From contig JAQMRL010000011.1 of NCBI GenBank assembly GCA_035578175.1, positions 5,715,501-5,779,500 on the forward strand: DNA of 64,000 nucleotides, given 5' to 3'. Source of the DNA: Catonia carolina. Lineage: Eukaryota; Arthropoda; Insecta; Hemiptera; Achilidae. The notes under the pieces were generated by a model. That model had not been told where the DNA came from, made no database searches, and saw only the letters and a program-made list of their open reading frames with translations. The position numbers were made by a program, and so were the translations under genes. Below are positions 52,486 to 64,000 of this stretch, piece by piece. How positions within the stretch are numbered: position 1 is the stretch's first letter; every line of letters begins with the position of its first letter.

Positions 52486-52930
52486 ATTTATTTTTTGTCA
52501 TCAGTCCCTCGACTGGTTTGATGCAGTTCTCCAATCTGTTCTATCTTGCGCAAGTCATTTCATATCTACATACCTGTAATACCCTACATCTTTCGTAATT
52601 TGCTTTATGTATTCTAACCTTTGCTTCCCCCTACAATTCACTCCCTCAATATTACCCTTCATTATTGATAGACCAATACTTGGATGTCTTAAGATGTGCC
52701 TCACTAGCCTGTCCCTTCTTCTGGTAAGATGCCTCCATATACTTCTTTTTTCATCCACTCGCCTAAGAACCTCTAAATTACTTATTTTTCCCACCCACCT
52801 AATCTTTAACATTTTCCTATAACACCACATTTCCAAAGCTTCTATCCTCTTCCTTTCTACAGTCCCCTATCACCCAGGTTTCACTCCCGTATAATACTGC
52901 ACTCCAAACATAGTGTTTTAAGAAATTAAA
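52486..52930 (-). mobile_element. L2 non-LTR 3' fragment
   Basis: Contains MLKIRWVGKISNLEVLRRVD and RDRLVRHILRHPS, and the L2 3' end with GACTGGTTTGATGCAGTTC (plus strand). The tail is (ATT)n-type. Confidence 0.8.
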
Positions 52931-53029
52931 GAAAGAAACTAAGAAATTAAGAAAACCTCACCCTTCGCTTTAATACACTTATTAATAGAGTACAATAAAA
53001 ATTATTAGTTTGTTTAGACTTCCTATTTT

Positions 53030-53440
53030 TAAATTATTTGATTGATATTTTTCATTAGTTTAACCTTATATTTATGTCCATGATTTGATCATTCCTAAAT
53101 TCAGCTCCCCACAGATTTACTTACAAAAAGAAATTATTTTTTCCTAATTTGACACAATTAATTATTTCTGTAAAATTTCGATTAAGAGTTATTTTTTACA
53201 TTTTATACAACCATACGTTAAATTCTTTCAACAGTTAAAATATTAATATTACTGCCCATGATGTGATAATTTTAAATTCACCCCCCATAGAGTTGTTTTC
53301 AAAAATACCTAATAACATTTTTCATAAAGTGATAAAATTATTTCAGTAAAATTTCATTTAATACAGATTGGTATTATTTTTACATGGTATACCATTTGAT
53401 AACGTTCTTTCAACAATTTATTTATTATTGCCCATGATTT
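53030..53440 (+). repeat. Imperfect ~180-bp tandem duplication
   Basis: CCCATGATTTGAT/CCCATGATGTGAT, CTCCCCACAG/CCCCCCATAG, TTTCTGTAAAATTTCG/TTTCAGTAAAATTTCA and CTTTCAACA recur in order. Confidence 0.6.
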
Positions 53441-55127
53441 TGTATTATAAATATAACAGACTTTAAACGCATTTAATTTAACGAAAATATATAAACAAAC
53501 ATAAAGAAAATATAGATTGGTGCAACTGTGTATGAAACATTTTTTTGTCCGACACTTACCAATCCTTCGTCATTTTTTTCAAGATACAACAAAATCGGTC
53601 CAATCATTGGACCAATTTGATGTTATCGGTACACCCTGGTAAATTACAGAAAATTGTAGAGGAAATTTTTAGTTATGTACCAGAAGTTTAAAACCTTTGT
53701 ACTTAAGAAAATAAATAACTTCTCTGATGTATTTCGACTATTGTAAGATTAATGCAAAACGAAGCGGTCAGGGGTTGATCGCAAATAATTAAACACAGTA
53801 TTTACTCTACGTTGTGAAAATATTAATAATGCCTTATAATTAATATAAATTGATGGAGAATTTAAACCTTTTAGTTAATCCCATTACCAGCTCTTTGAAA
53901 ACTTATATTTTGATAAAAAGGAAAAATCAATCCTTTCTTTAAGTTACTATTTTTTCTATCCACAAAGAGAATTTGGCACAAATTTCTGAAATTTGGCACA
54001 GAACTGTAATTACGGTATTGACAATATATCTGTTAAAATTTGTACCAGTTAGCTTCATCGATCAGTTTTTGTACATAAAATACATCCTTCAAGGCGCTGA
54101 TATTAAACTGTAAACGTTTCAGTTATTTTATTTAATGTACTGGCGTTATTGCAAAATAGCTCAATAAACAAAAAATGTCTAGTTTCAGAGAGGTATATTA
54201 AATGAAATCCCTTTATTTCTGTTGTTTCACTTCACACTCAATTTTTCTACGTACCACTTCAAGAACTCCCATCCTGATTAATAGAATTGCAGTTCTTGGG
54301 AAGGTACAGACTTATAATTACTGGTTTTTTGTAGTTATCCTGTTTTCTCCCCGTATGAGCAAGTGTACGAAATTTACTTAACCTATTTGTTTTTAATCTC
54401 ACTTCGAAAATACCCATACCGATTTTCAGAAGCTCTTCGGGAATATATAAATCAGGGTACATACATTATAATTAGGATAATCCTTTTCCTGTTGTACTCT
54501 TTAAACTCAAGTTGTCAAATTAAAAATACTTTAATTTCTCTATTCATCATCCAAGAAACAAATATGCAAAATTTTAGCTCTCAGTGTGTTATCGGCAAGT
54601 TAAAGTTCGTATAATGGTATTAATGAAATGAACAGTAATCAGTCAATTTGTAAGTGTTGAATAATTTATTCAAAGAGATTAATACTAATTTCAGATTTCG
54701 TGAAAGTCCTCTTAACATATTACTGTTAGTACCTTTTAACCGACCTCTATAAAACCGAACTACTGGTCGGATAATAATATAGATAATCTTAGCTGCAGAC
54801 AAATTTTTATGTATCTTTGTTACTACACAAAAATAAATTTAAAACAGCTTTATCTTGAAAAACCCTCTTTAGAAAAAATCATCTAAATTTTTTATTCGTA
54901 TTTATATTTTTTATTACAATGAGTACAACATAAATATACGTTGACATTCCAATTCTCGGTTTCATTTTATGACTTGCTGTGAGGGGCATCTGAACAATCA
55001 CTACCAAGGACGTTTTCTGTTTCCATTTGTCAGCAACATTAAATAACTGGTAACTGGTTAACATGTTGGTAAGTTTGAATGGCATTAAGTATAACTGAGT
55101 ATAAAAACGCTTAATATTTTTTAGCTT
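53441..55127. other. AT-rich non-coding stretch
   Basis: No gene supported. Confidence 0.5.
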
Positions 55128-55370
55128 TTATTTGTTATCGGGAACTGTACTTTATTGACAACTACCCAATCTGATCGCTGCTTTTCGCTGTATTTTTGAA
55201 GTATATTAGGCATGAGTTTGAACAGGGACCCACAGTAGAGTTTGTTCATGGATGGCTGTCAACTGGTCGCCATATAAAATCGTTTGCCCAACCAGTGTTA
55301 CTTAACAAATAATAGCGACTTTCTACCAGCTGACTGACTGGGCTGGCCCGGAGGCCCTGAAATATTTTTA
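55128..55370 (-). repeat. SINE-like repeat S5
   Basis: Reverse of 41955-42190, with good conservation over the whole length. Confidence 0.75.
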
Positions 55371-55535
55371 TATATTTTTTTACGATTAACGCTTACTTCA
55401 TGGATATTGTTTTTTTTCATTTCAAGAAAATTTAAAAAATTTATAACAATAATAATCAAAGATAAGAGTCATTTTAAAGATCAACACTTATCAACTATTA
55501 AAATTTGTTTAAAAATTTAAAGTAGATTGTTTTAT

Positions 55536-55680
55536 TTTAGTTTATTTAGAGTCGCATCAACTGCTTGGTCATTAGCGACTACAATAGATTGTAGTACATA
55601 TACCTTAGCCAGGAATTGAACCCGAGACCTTCCACTTTGCAGCCTAGCTCGTTAACCTCGGCGCCAGAGAGTCAGCCAGT
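55536..55680 (-). repeat. tRNA-derived SINE S2
   Basis: Minus strand AAGGTCTCGGGTTCAATTCC (B box) with GTTAACGAGCTAGGC upstream; ends AGTCGCTAATGACC and GTTGATGCGACTC. Confidence 0.75.
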
Positions 55681-55882
55681 AAGATTTTATTGTCCAGTTG
55701 TTTTGATTTTTATATTTCATTTTAGAAAAATTTACCGAAATGTGTTCAATTTTTGTCTGTTTTATCAATAAGTTATATTGAGAGAAAATAAAAAAGTTGC
55801 GATATTTTCTCATCTAACTTACCTATACCAACGAAACGTAAATTACTATGTTTAGTTATATATATATATTAGCGAGTTTGTT

Positions 55883-56830
55883 TTACAGCTGTCGCCGTCT
55901 CTCGCATCCTAATACCTTCCACATTTGTCTGTCCAAGCAGTCATTGTCTGTCAGTCCTCTCGCCTGCATCGCCACCTCCATGCCATACTGCCAGGAGTGC
56001 TTCGGCCTTCCTCTTTTCCGGCTTGACTCAGGGACCCAGTCCAATAATATCTTTGGCCATCTCTCAGGAGGCATTCTCTTCACATGCCCATACCACTTCA
56101 AACTCTTTGCCTCTATCCAATCGGCAATATTCTCAGTCAGACCCATCTTCCTTCGAATATCATCATTTCTCACTCTGTCCATTCTTGTATATCCACAACA
56201 TCGCCTCCAATAATCCATTTCCAAAGCCTTGAGCCTTCATACCTTTTATTCACCTCCCAAGTTTCTGCACCGTATGTTCCAATGGTTTCAATGACTGTGC
56301 TGTAAATGCGAATCTTATTTTTCTTTGTTATTTTTCCATTCCATAGGACACTGTTCAACTGCCTTATTGCTGACCGCGCTTGACCAATTCTTGCATTTAT
56401 TTCCTCATTGCTCCCCCCATTTGACGATAGCACAACTCCGAGGTATTTGAATCTTCTTGTTGCCTTTATGATTTCACCTCCAAGACTCAAATCCTTAGCA
56501 TTTCCTCCAACAACCATATACTCTGTTTTCATTCTGCTTATTGATAGACCCCAGTTTGTGTACTCCTCATCCAGTTTCCGTAGCATGTAGTCAATGTCCT
56601 GTTCATCTTCAGCCATAATAACCTGATCATCAGCAAAGTGCAATGAGTACAACCTTTTATCTCCAACAAGGATACCCATGTTGCAACATTTCCTTCTCCA
56701 GACTTTCAATGCTTCATTCAAATATATTTTGAACAGTGTAGGAGCAATGCAACATCCTTGTCTTAATCCTTTAGTAATGGGAATTTCATCTGTGATTTTT
56801 CCACGCACTTTGATATTTGAGTATGTTTGA
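55883..56830 (-). pseudogene. Non-LTR reverse transcriptase fragment (family L3)
   Basis: Minus strand: GLRQGCCIAPTLFKIYLNEAL, LHFADDQVIMAEDEQDIDYM (metal-binding block), FKYLGVVLSSNGGSNEEI and IGTYGAETWEVNKR, then a frame change near 56200, followed by CCGYTRMDRVRNDDIRRKMG, WYGHVKRMPPERWPKILLDW and a terminal KRGRPKHSW. About 310 codons of RT fingers/palm to C-terminus. 5'-truncated and frameshifted once, otherwise well preserved. Confidence 0.85.
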
Positions 56831-58499
56831 TATTTGAGTATGTTTGATATTTGAGTATTTGAGTATTTGACTATGTTTAGTTACTTTAAGAAAAATATTA
56901 TAACAACAGTAAACAAACCAATTTATTTATGTCCATTCCAAACAAGGCACTCAAATTAATTTTTTAAATAATTATATTAAAAATAACTAATGAAATTAGA
57001 CATGTTCGGTCACGGCCAAGGATAAATTGTTTACCCGTATACTAACTCTAGTAGTTTTATTTTTTTGCTGTTATATTTTTATAAAAATGTGTGTATGTAA
57101 GCAATTTAATATTTTTTAATCATGAGGAATGAATGTTATGTTATGTAATTTTCCTCTTGGTCTGCAATACGTACGTAAAAGCTTCTTAATCTAATACTTG
57201 TATTAACAGTATTATTTTTATAAATAGATTCAGTTTTATAAATAGCAAACATTTTTCCTGTCAACTTGTACAAAATTTAGATGTTATAAACATGCCAAAA
57301 ATTTATTTTTATTAATGTTTACTGTCAGAACTTTATCAGTTTGAATTGACATTAGTTCCATTGTTTCTAATTTTGGATAATTTACTGATTTCAGAATATT
57401 TCAAATTTAAAGATGAAAAATCTTATAACAATAAGTTACTGAATACACTACAATCAATTATATAATAACCATGTAGTCAATGTAGTCAGTATATTGACTA
57501 GCAAGGATATTATATCAAATAGATACTATTCACTGACGTTAAGATGCAGTTATATAGCTATCATTTATGAAAAAGTGATTTTTTTCAAAAGCCCGAACTA
57601 TTTCCTCCATCAGATTAGATTGAAAAGTAACAAATCTATTAAAAAATTCATGATTGTATCTGAAACTATGAAGCAACAAAAGTATCGGTCATCGGTAAAA
57701 ACAAAAAGTTACTGAATTTTGACGCGACACCAAAAACTGTCTGTTAAAAGAACTTGTATTTTTTATTTCGTTGTAACTCGATAAAATCTTTACAACTGAC
57801 TTTTAAAAAGTATTTCCAACAAATTATTTATACTGCTACAATAGTCAATTCATATAAACAACTTTATTACAAGAATAATTCGTCCACTTTAAACATATAA
57901 CCATGCTAGAATTTTTAAAAGACATATAAGGACATCTAGATAATTCATAATAGTTATTTACAAATAAAATATTTAATCAGTTTAATATATTACAATAGAA
58001 TAGAAAGGGAACCAATATAATTATGATTTACGGTTGGTAAGTTAATGTTATTAAAATTTTATTTACGCCTGTATTTCGTATTAAGTGCTAAACTAATTTA
58101 CTGCCAAAGTGCAACTTAACAAGTACAATATTAATGACCTTCAACTTAATTTAAAAGATGTTTCTGTAACTATGAAGGTCTAAAAATCTAACCAATGCTA
58201 TGTCCATTTCTTAATGTATTACAATATGCTATTTATATAACAAAACATGTTTTTTATGCATATATAATGTAGGTCTCTACAAATAATGCTACAGTTTCCT
58301 GTCCGACTTGTTTCAGTTCGTTTTATATATATTTTTTTAATGTAACTATTATTCGAATTATATATGTATATATTATTACTTTATTATATTTAAGTAGTAT
58401 ATTAGAACAATATTTGACAGCCAGTAGACATTCATTGTCAGTAGATTGTAGACCAGTAGAGATTCAAGGTATGATGGAGAACCTGGTCAAAACACAGAT
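56831..58499. other. AT-rich non-coding stretch
   Basis: Starts with a short GATATTTGAGTATGTTT tandem (56815-56875). No gene seen. Confidence 0.5.
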
Positions 58500-59336
58500 A
58501 TTGATGCTAAATATTAAATTACAAAATCTTGTGTGAAACACCCACACAACTTTCTTTTGCCCATGCAAATAATGAACAATATAACTTAACATTAGTAATA
58601 AAACATTAGAAATAAACAAAAAACCTAACCTCAGAAAACATAACCTTATTTTAATCATGAGCACTCATGATTCATATGGATCATTCACTTGAATGATCTA
58701 AAATGACAACCAACCTTAGTTTGGCTTTAAAATACGGAAAATCACCGTTTGACGCTAAGCTCTTTAGAGAAAAATGTTCAAAATAAAAATTGTAGTTCTT
58801 TTTATTTTCTATAAATTTTATTATATATACTTTTGTTATTAAATGGACTACTACTAAGACTGAAATCTTAAAAAATACATTTTTTACAATTTTCATGAAA
58901 AAAAACAGAAAAACACTAATTACCGCTAAACTAAGCATTATACAAAGAAAGGTTTGAAATAACATTTGTAGGTTTTTAAATTTTCTACAATTTTAATTAT
59001 ATACATTTTTGCCCTAAAATGCATATTAAGGCGCAATCTTCAAAAACCCATTTTTTTACAAAAGCACAGCCTCCGCAAGAATTTCAGCATACATAGCGCC
59101 TACCTTTTTATGTAGAGCATAAAATATGTGGTAAATGAAGCGACTTTTAAAAAAATCGTAAAAGCTGTTTTTGAGAAAATCGCAAAAGAATAAAAAACTT
59201 TACGAATTAACTACTTCTTTCAGTTGAACGATTTTGATGAAAATGTTCCTATCGGGTTCTCTAATAGTACCTAACTTAAGTTTCAAGTTTTAACTTTGTG
59301 TGATGAAAATATTTTGTTCCTTAACACACACGCGCG

Positions 59337-59371
<35 letters not shown>

Positions 59372-59480
59372 CACTCGCTAAAAACATGTTTTTTTGGTTT
59401 CAGTGGGTCTGAAAACGTGTATATTCGGTGAAAACTCGATTTTGAAAAATATACTGAAAACAATACTTTCCTTACTATAA
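58500..59480 (+). repeat. Dispersed repeat R2, copy 2
   Basis: See 32540-33480. Contains a (CG/CA)n tract at 59325-59371. Confidence 0.6.
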
Positions 59481-59509
59481 ATATTCATATAGGCAAGAGA
59501 AAGTAAAAA

Positions 59510-59830
59510 CCGAATAGGAAATGAGGACATTTGGCAGAGGACTAGATTAGTGGACATGAAACAACACGTTGTATCACTGAAATGGCGATGGGCCGGATAT
59601 ACAATGAGGCAGATGGATAATCGATGGAACAAGATGCTTCAGCAGTGGGCACCCTGGCTGGGAAAGAGAAATAGAGGTCATCCGCAAACACGGTGGAGAG
59701 ATGACTTAAAACTGGTGGCCGGATTTAATTGGGCATGAATGGCGCAGAGCAGAGGATTATGGAGGCAGACAAGGGAGGGCCAGCACTAGATGACGATGGG
59801 CTAAAAAAGAAAAGGAAGAAGAAGAGGCAT
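59510..59830 (+). pseudogene. Non-LTR reverse transcriptase C-terminal fragment (family L4)
   Basis: Frame 59550-59738: KQHVVSLKWRWAGYTMRQMD, RGHPQTRWRDDLKLVAGFNW. This LKWRWAGH...RGRP..RW.DD block is typical of the extreme C-terminus of insect non-LTR ORF2 proteins. Ends in a GAAGAAGAAG-type tail. Confidence 0.78.
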
Positions 59831-60153
59831 TCGTTATGTTATAATATTACAAGAGTTAATAATTCAACAGCCCTCAAATGTACTTAACAAGAATAAACAT
59901 TCTATAAATAAATAAACAGTATAACAAGATTGTTTCTTCGTTCACTGGATTTGATTGTTAGAAATTCATTATTTATTTACTGAATTTCAAAATATCATTT
60001 CTTTTTAAATATTTCCGTTTTCCTACAAAATAAATTTTTGAGTTCCTATTAAATTAAAATACAGTGAGCTTCCGTTTATTTGAAAAATGGGACAAAAACC
60101 ATTCGAAAAACATAGGTGCGATCAATAAGAGGTTACTTCTTTAAGAAACAAAC
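59831..60153. other. AT-rich spacer
   Basis: Nothing recognised. Confidence 0.5.
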
Positions 60154-60627
60154 ACAGAGTGATTTTTTAGTCCCAATTGTTAATGACTGGTAATTTTTTT
60201 CTAAGAAAAGGGAAATTTGGTTTTGTGACACGAAGTTGGTCGCCCTACTCAACCGGTGTAGGTACAGCAGTGTGAGTTGATTATCCTTGAGCTGTGTAAA
60301 ATTTTGTGCAGAAATTAACATTTTTTCTGGTGAAGGAACACCAACAAATTTAATTTGAAAATTCTTTTACACTCACGTACGATTTCGTAGCAAAATATTG
60401 TTTAAGAATGAAAACCCATTGTTCTAGGGTAAAAGACATTCTGTTCGTAACAAGACCGGAAACGGCACAAAATTTTACACAGCTGAAGGAGAACAACTCA
60501 CACTGCCGTATCTATACCGGTTGAGTAGGGCTACCAACTTACTGCCACAAAACAAAATTTCCCTTTCTTAAAAAAAAAATTACCAGACATTAACAATTGG
60601 GTAACAGGACTAAAAAAATCACTCTGT
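60154..60627. mobile_element. Head-to-head MITE derived from the 1319-1802 transposon family
   Basis: ACAGAGTGATTTTTTAG at 60154 and its inverse at 60627. Each half reproduces about 150-250 bp of the transposon's 5' region, the right half extending into the transposase start (minus strand ATGTCTTTTACCC near 60440). No catalytic sequence. Formed by inverted duplication of one end. Confidence 0.82.
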
Positions 60628-62778
60628 ATTAAGTGTTGTGAATTGTTTAAGAGCCCTGGAAATTGACTTAAAGAGGGCTTTGAGAATAGGAGTAATGGAA
60701 CGTACGGTACTTACTTTCAGTTTCATATTATGTAAGATTTTATCAAGATAATTCTCTTACCATCTCTCTTTTCAAATACAACACTTAACATGCAAATGGT
60801 ACATTTGCTAAGCCAAGAAATCCAATGGGAGTTTGTTTGGATAAAAATCCTAGCGGAACATTGGGTCGATGAATAAATTGTTAAGGGCTGGAATAACTAT
60901 TTGGTACATTTTTTGATAGAATATAATACACTGAGGGAGTTCCATTTCATATGACTTAACTTGCCGTACGTTTAATAGCCTATCTGAGACAAATTACTAA
61001 TAAACCAAATCACGGTAAAGAGAAAGTGATGGAAAGGATTCTCGGAACAACCAATGGAAACCAATAAGTGTTATGATATTTGTAAATTGGAATCTAACCT
61101 CTCTAATCGAAAAAAAGACTGAAATAAACGAAGTACAGTAAGTAGAAAAGTACGGAGATGTGGAAGGTGGCGCGGACAGGGTTTGGTACTTGGTATGGGT
61201 ACTCCTACGATATAAGACACAAAAGAAGTAAAAACAAAAAAAGATACAATAGAGATAACTGATTAAATATAATGATACAATTCTAGTTATTTTTCGAAGA
61301 ATCAGAAATTTCTTTTTGTTTTTACCTCCGTTTCCTTAGGTATCATTACCAACGTACGATTTAGTTAACCTTCTCTAAAGTTCATCCGTCCTTACTTTGC
61401 TCCTACTGTCAACAAACCAAAGCCATCTACAACCGGGTGTACGCTAGGGTCCACGACTTTATGGATGTTGTATTCCTATTAAGTTTACTATATTTTACAC
61501 GAAAAGAGATTCAGAATCACACATGTTTTTTTTTTTTTATTTACCGCATGGACAATTTTAAGAACTAGAAACTACAAAACTTTATACAACAACAAAATAA
61601 AAAAGGCAATCCCGTTTACTTTGAATAAAAATTATTTTATACAAAATTAAGTTTGTAATGTAAATAATAATCAACAAACAAAATTTAATGGTTAATTTCC
61701 GGTTAATTTAAATACCAAGTAATAGTCTTTTTAAGATTACAGTTAAACAGGTAAGAGTGTGTTGGTGTATGTTTATTTCATATATTATTTACTGTAAATA
61801 GAAGTAAGCAATAATAATTAATATTATTACTATTCGTGGCAATGAACAATGCTTATTTCCGGATAAAATTACTTGGAGGTCTTCTATGATTATGAAATCG
61901 TTATAAAATTAAATAAATTATAATTTTATAATGTAATTACTATTTTTCTTTTATTTAAATTAATTATTTGTTACTTTACAGTAATTGTTTTATTTTTTAT
62001 TTTCAAGTCATTATATATGTTAATAATATAATTAAGTTTTAAACCGTCTTGATAGTTTAGTTTATAATATAATCGCTTGCTAAGCTGAAGGTTCTTAGTT
62101 CAGTTATTGACAATGATCTCAATCAAAAACCAACATCTATTATATAGACTATTAAATACTACAACTTATTTAATTTGTTATTGATTTATCATTTTTAACG
62201 ACACAAAAACTCTGGTATTTCCAATTAGAAAATTGTTTTCTTATTAAGATGAAAGAAAAAGAAAATTCTTTTTCTTTCTTTATTTGTTTTCCTAGTATCA
62301 CAGCAATTACTTTTCTTTTCTATTAATTTTTCGACTCTCAGTAATTATATTGGTATTTTTCTTTCAATCTTCGTTTTCATTTTCGGAGTTTTTCTCCAAT
62401 AATTTTATTTATTTTTTTTACAAAGTATTTTTCTAGAATCTTACATTTTTTTACAATGTAATAAATTCTTAGACGTAATAAAATTACTATACTGGCTTCA
62501 GTTTGTTTGTTGTATTTATATTTTAAATATTTGTTAAAAATGTTAAGTTATCCTTCAAAACAAAAGATTATGGTAAGTATTGTAGCGGAGTCGCTTAAAG
62601 AGTAGAAACGAAAAATAATATTATTTCTGTGTCTTTCTAAAGAGTATCATCAAAAATTAGAATTAGTATACTCTTAAAGTTATACCTACAAAAAGGAAAA
62701 TATGGCGTGAAACCTGAAAGAACAATTTGCTACACTCTTTCAGTCTAATTAGTTTAATTATTATTATACAATTAATAA
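60628..62778. other. AT-rich non-coding stretch
   Basis: No gene seen; a short T run at 61527-61538. Confidence 0.5.
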
Positions 62779-62850
62779 TTGGGGTCTGATGGTGCAGTTG
62801 TCAAAATGCACTGGATGTCAAAATTATCTGATTCGAATCCAGGTCAGGTC
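62779..62850 (+). repeat. tRNA-related SINE head
   Basis: TGATGGTGCAGTTGTC (A box-like) and CTGATTCGAATCCAGG (B box). Confidence 0.6.
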
Positions 62851-62864
62851 TGGAAGCTTTTCTC

Positions 62865-63240
62865 TTTCCCCCTATCTTATTCTATTTCTTTCCTTCTTCT
62901 CGTTCTCCTTCTTCCTCTTTTCCTTCTTCTTCTCCTTCTCCTTCTTCTCCTTCTCGTTCTACTTCTCCTTCTCCTTCTTTTCCTTCTCCTTCTTCACCTT
63001 CTTCTCCTTCTTCTCCTTCTTCTCCTTCTTCTCCTTCTTCTTCTTCTTCTCCTTCTTCTCCTTCTTCTTCTTCTTCTCCTTCTTCTTCTTCTCCTTCTTC
63101 TTCTTCTTCTCCTTCTCCTTCTTCTCCTTCTTCTTCTTCTTCTTCTCCTTCTCCTTCTTCTCCTTCTTCTCCTTCTTCTCCTTCTTCTCCTTCTTCTCCT
63201 TCTCCTTCTCCTTCTTCTTCTCCTTCTTCTTCTTCTTTTT
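62865..63240 (+). repeat. (CTT/CTC)n polypyrimidine tract
   Basis: About 375 bp of CTTCTTCTCC-type repeats directly after the SINE head; likely an expanded 3' tail. Leu/Phe/Lys-rich frames on both strands are artefacts. Confidence 0.93.
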
Positions 63241-64000
63241 CGTTGTCATCACTCCTTTCATATTTTTACAGCGGTGGAGTTTTCCGAAAAAACAACGAAC
63301 GTTTTATAAACATATTTATTAATTATAAAATAATATTATGAGTTTGTTCTGGATTCAATTTACGATTACTGACTGGAAATAAACTTTAAATAAATGAATA
63401 GAAAAAAGAAAATTATTCGATTGTTAATTTTTATCACAGTTATTTGTGAATTACCGTACAATAAAATTTTATAAAAAATATTGGTTTTCACTGCACGTGC
63501 TTTTGCAAATTTTCCACTGGTTTAACATTTTAGTTACTTTTTAATTATAAAGTCATATATCAATTTTTTTATTATATTACGGAACTAGAATTTTTTAAAT
63601 TTATTAATGTAAAGTCGCATCAACAATAAAGTTATTAGCGACCACAATTAAATAACAGTTACAGAATTTTAATTAAATTTGATTGAGTAGCTGCAGTCTA
63701 CGAGGTACAAAACCACGTAATGTATATTCTTGATCTCCTTAGCATGAGTTTTTTACTGGTGTCATGTTGTACTAATGTTGTAGATTACCGTAATCCCGGG
63801 CATTGTATTATTAAGAGTTTTATCGTCAATGTAGTATCGTTGTAAAAATAACAGGTCGATGAATCAAATAAATTGAATAAATATACTAAAGAGTATAATT
63901 ATGTGTATCTACTTATGACATTATATTGTACATTTAATTTTTATTCGAATTATTTTTTATTGTCCATAAATCTTCACATTAGATCAGAATATTCAATGTT
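63241..64000. other. AT-rich end of window
   Basis: 63612-63650 is a GTCGCATCAAC/AGCGACC SINE-module fragment. Nothing else seen. Confidence 0.5.

Noticed and set aside
62779..63322. Two ~177-codon Leu- or Phe/Ser-rich frames and a Lys/Glu frame on the other strand
   Set aside because: They are translations of a CTT/CTC repeat; every frame is open because of composition.

Overview
The window is AT-rich, intron-scale eukaryotic DNA crowded with non-LTR retrotransposon fragments, tRNA-derived SINEs, mariner-type remnants and microsatellites. This profile fits an arthropod, most likely an insect; the order cannot be fixed from the sequence. Host protein-coding content is almost nil. The only host-like signal is a spliced 5' gene end on the minus strand at about 24680-24990.

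The dominant object is a 19.1 kb element at 4772-23902. It begins 5'-AG, is flanked by a 6-bp direct repeat (AACCAG at 4766-4771 and 23903-23908), and encodes an intact 1198-residue protein-primed family B DNA polymerase. These are the hallmarks of a Polinton/Maverick (adintovirus-like) element. It is not a normal Polinton. It is an almost perfect palindrome with two arms of about 9.55 kb, differing at only a few bases and in microsatellite lengths, joined head to head through a 33-bp spacer at 14314-14346. Each arm carries the same set. From the end inward this is terminal repeat blocks rich in CCAAT, CACGTG and GC boxes, then PolB, a 98-residue ORF, a 103-codon frame resembling small DNA-binding proteins seen beside arthropod PolB genes, a BIR-like zinc protein, a 127-residue coiled-coil candidate, a 48-residue small ORF and a 113-residue ORF. 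No integrase, capsid, protease or packaging ATPase is present. It therefore looks like an inverted dimer of one half of a Polinton, comparable to snap-back defective genomes of protein-primed viruses, integrated as one unit.

The most unusual signal is at the 3' ends of the small genes. Each is followed, on its own sense strand, by a 6-bp stem with a 4-nt UUUC loop of the form AGYYCU-UUUC-AGRRCU. The pyrimidine/purine pairs covary (UU/AA, UC/GA, CC/GG). This is nearly the metazoan replication-dependent histone mRNA stem-loop (GGYYCU-UUUC-AGRRCC). The minus-strand genes of the left arm add a second conserved hairpin about 10-20 nt upstream. The element may form mRNA 3' ends through the host histone (SLBP/U7) route, which would tie expression to S phase. 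I do not know of this being described for Polintons.

Flanks. 1-4765 holds three copies of a ~370-bp dispersed repeat, a transposase helix-turn-helix relic and a (TTG)n tract. 23909-64000 holds a 288-bp MITE, a head-to-head mariner relic, fragments of at least four non-LTR families, a 1.9 kb DNA transposon with a TTA duplication (36450-38353), nested SINEs, and a nearly complete but frameshifted non-LTR element (49327-52466) inserted in the tail of another. Three elements of different classes here (Polinton, mariner, and a DUF4817-type MITE) all have inverted-duplication architecture.
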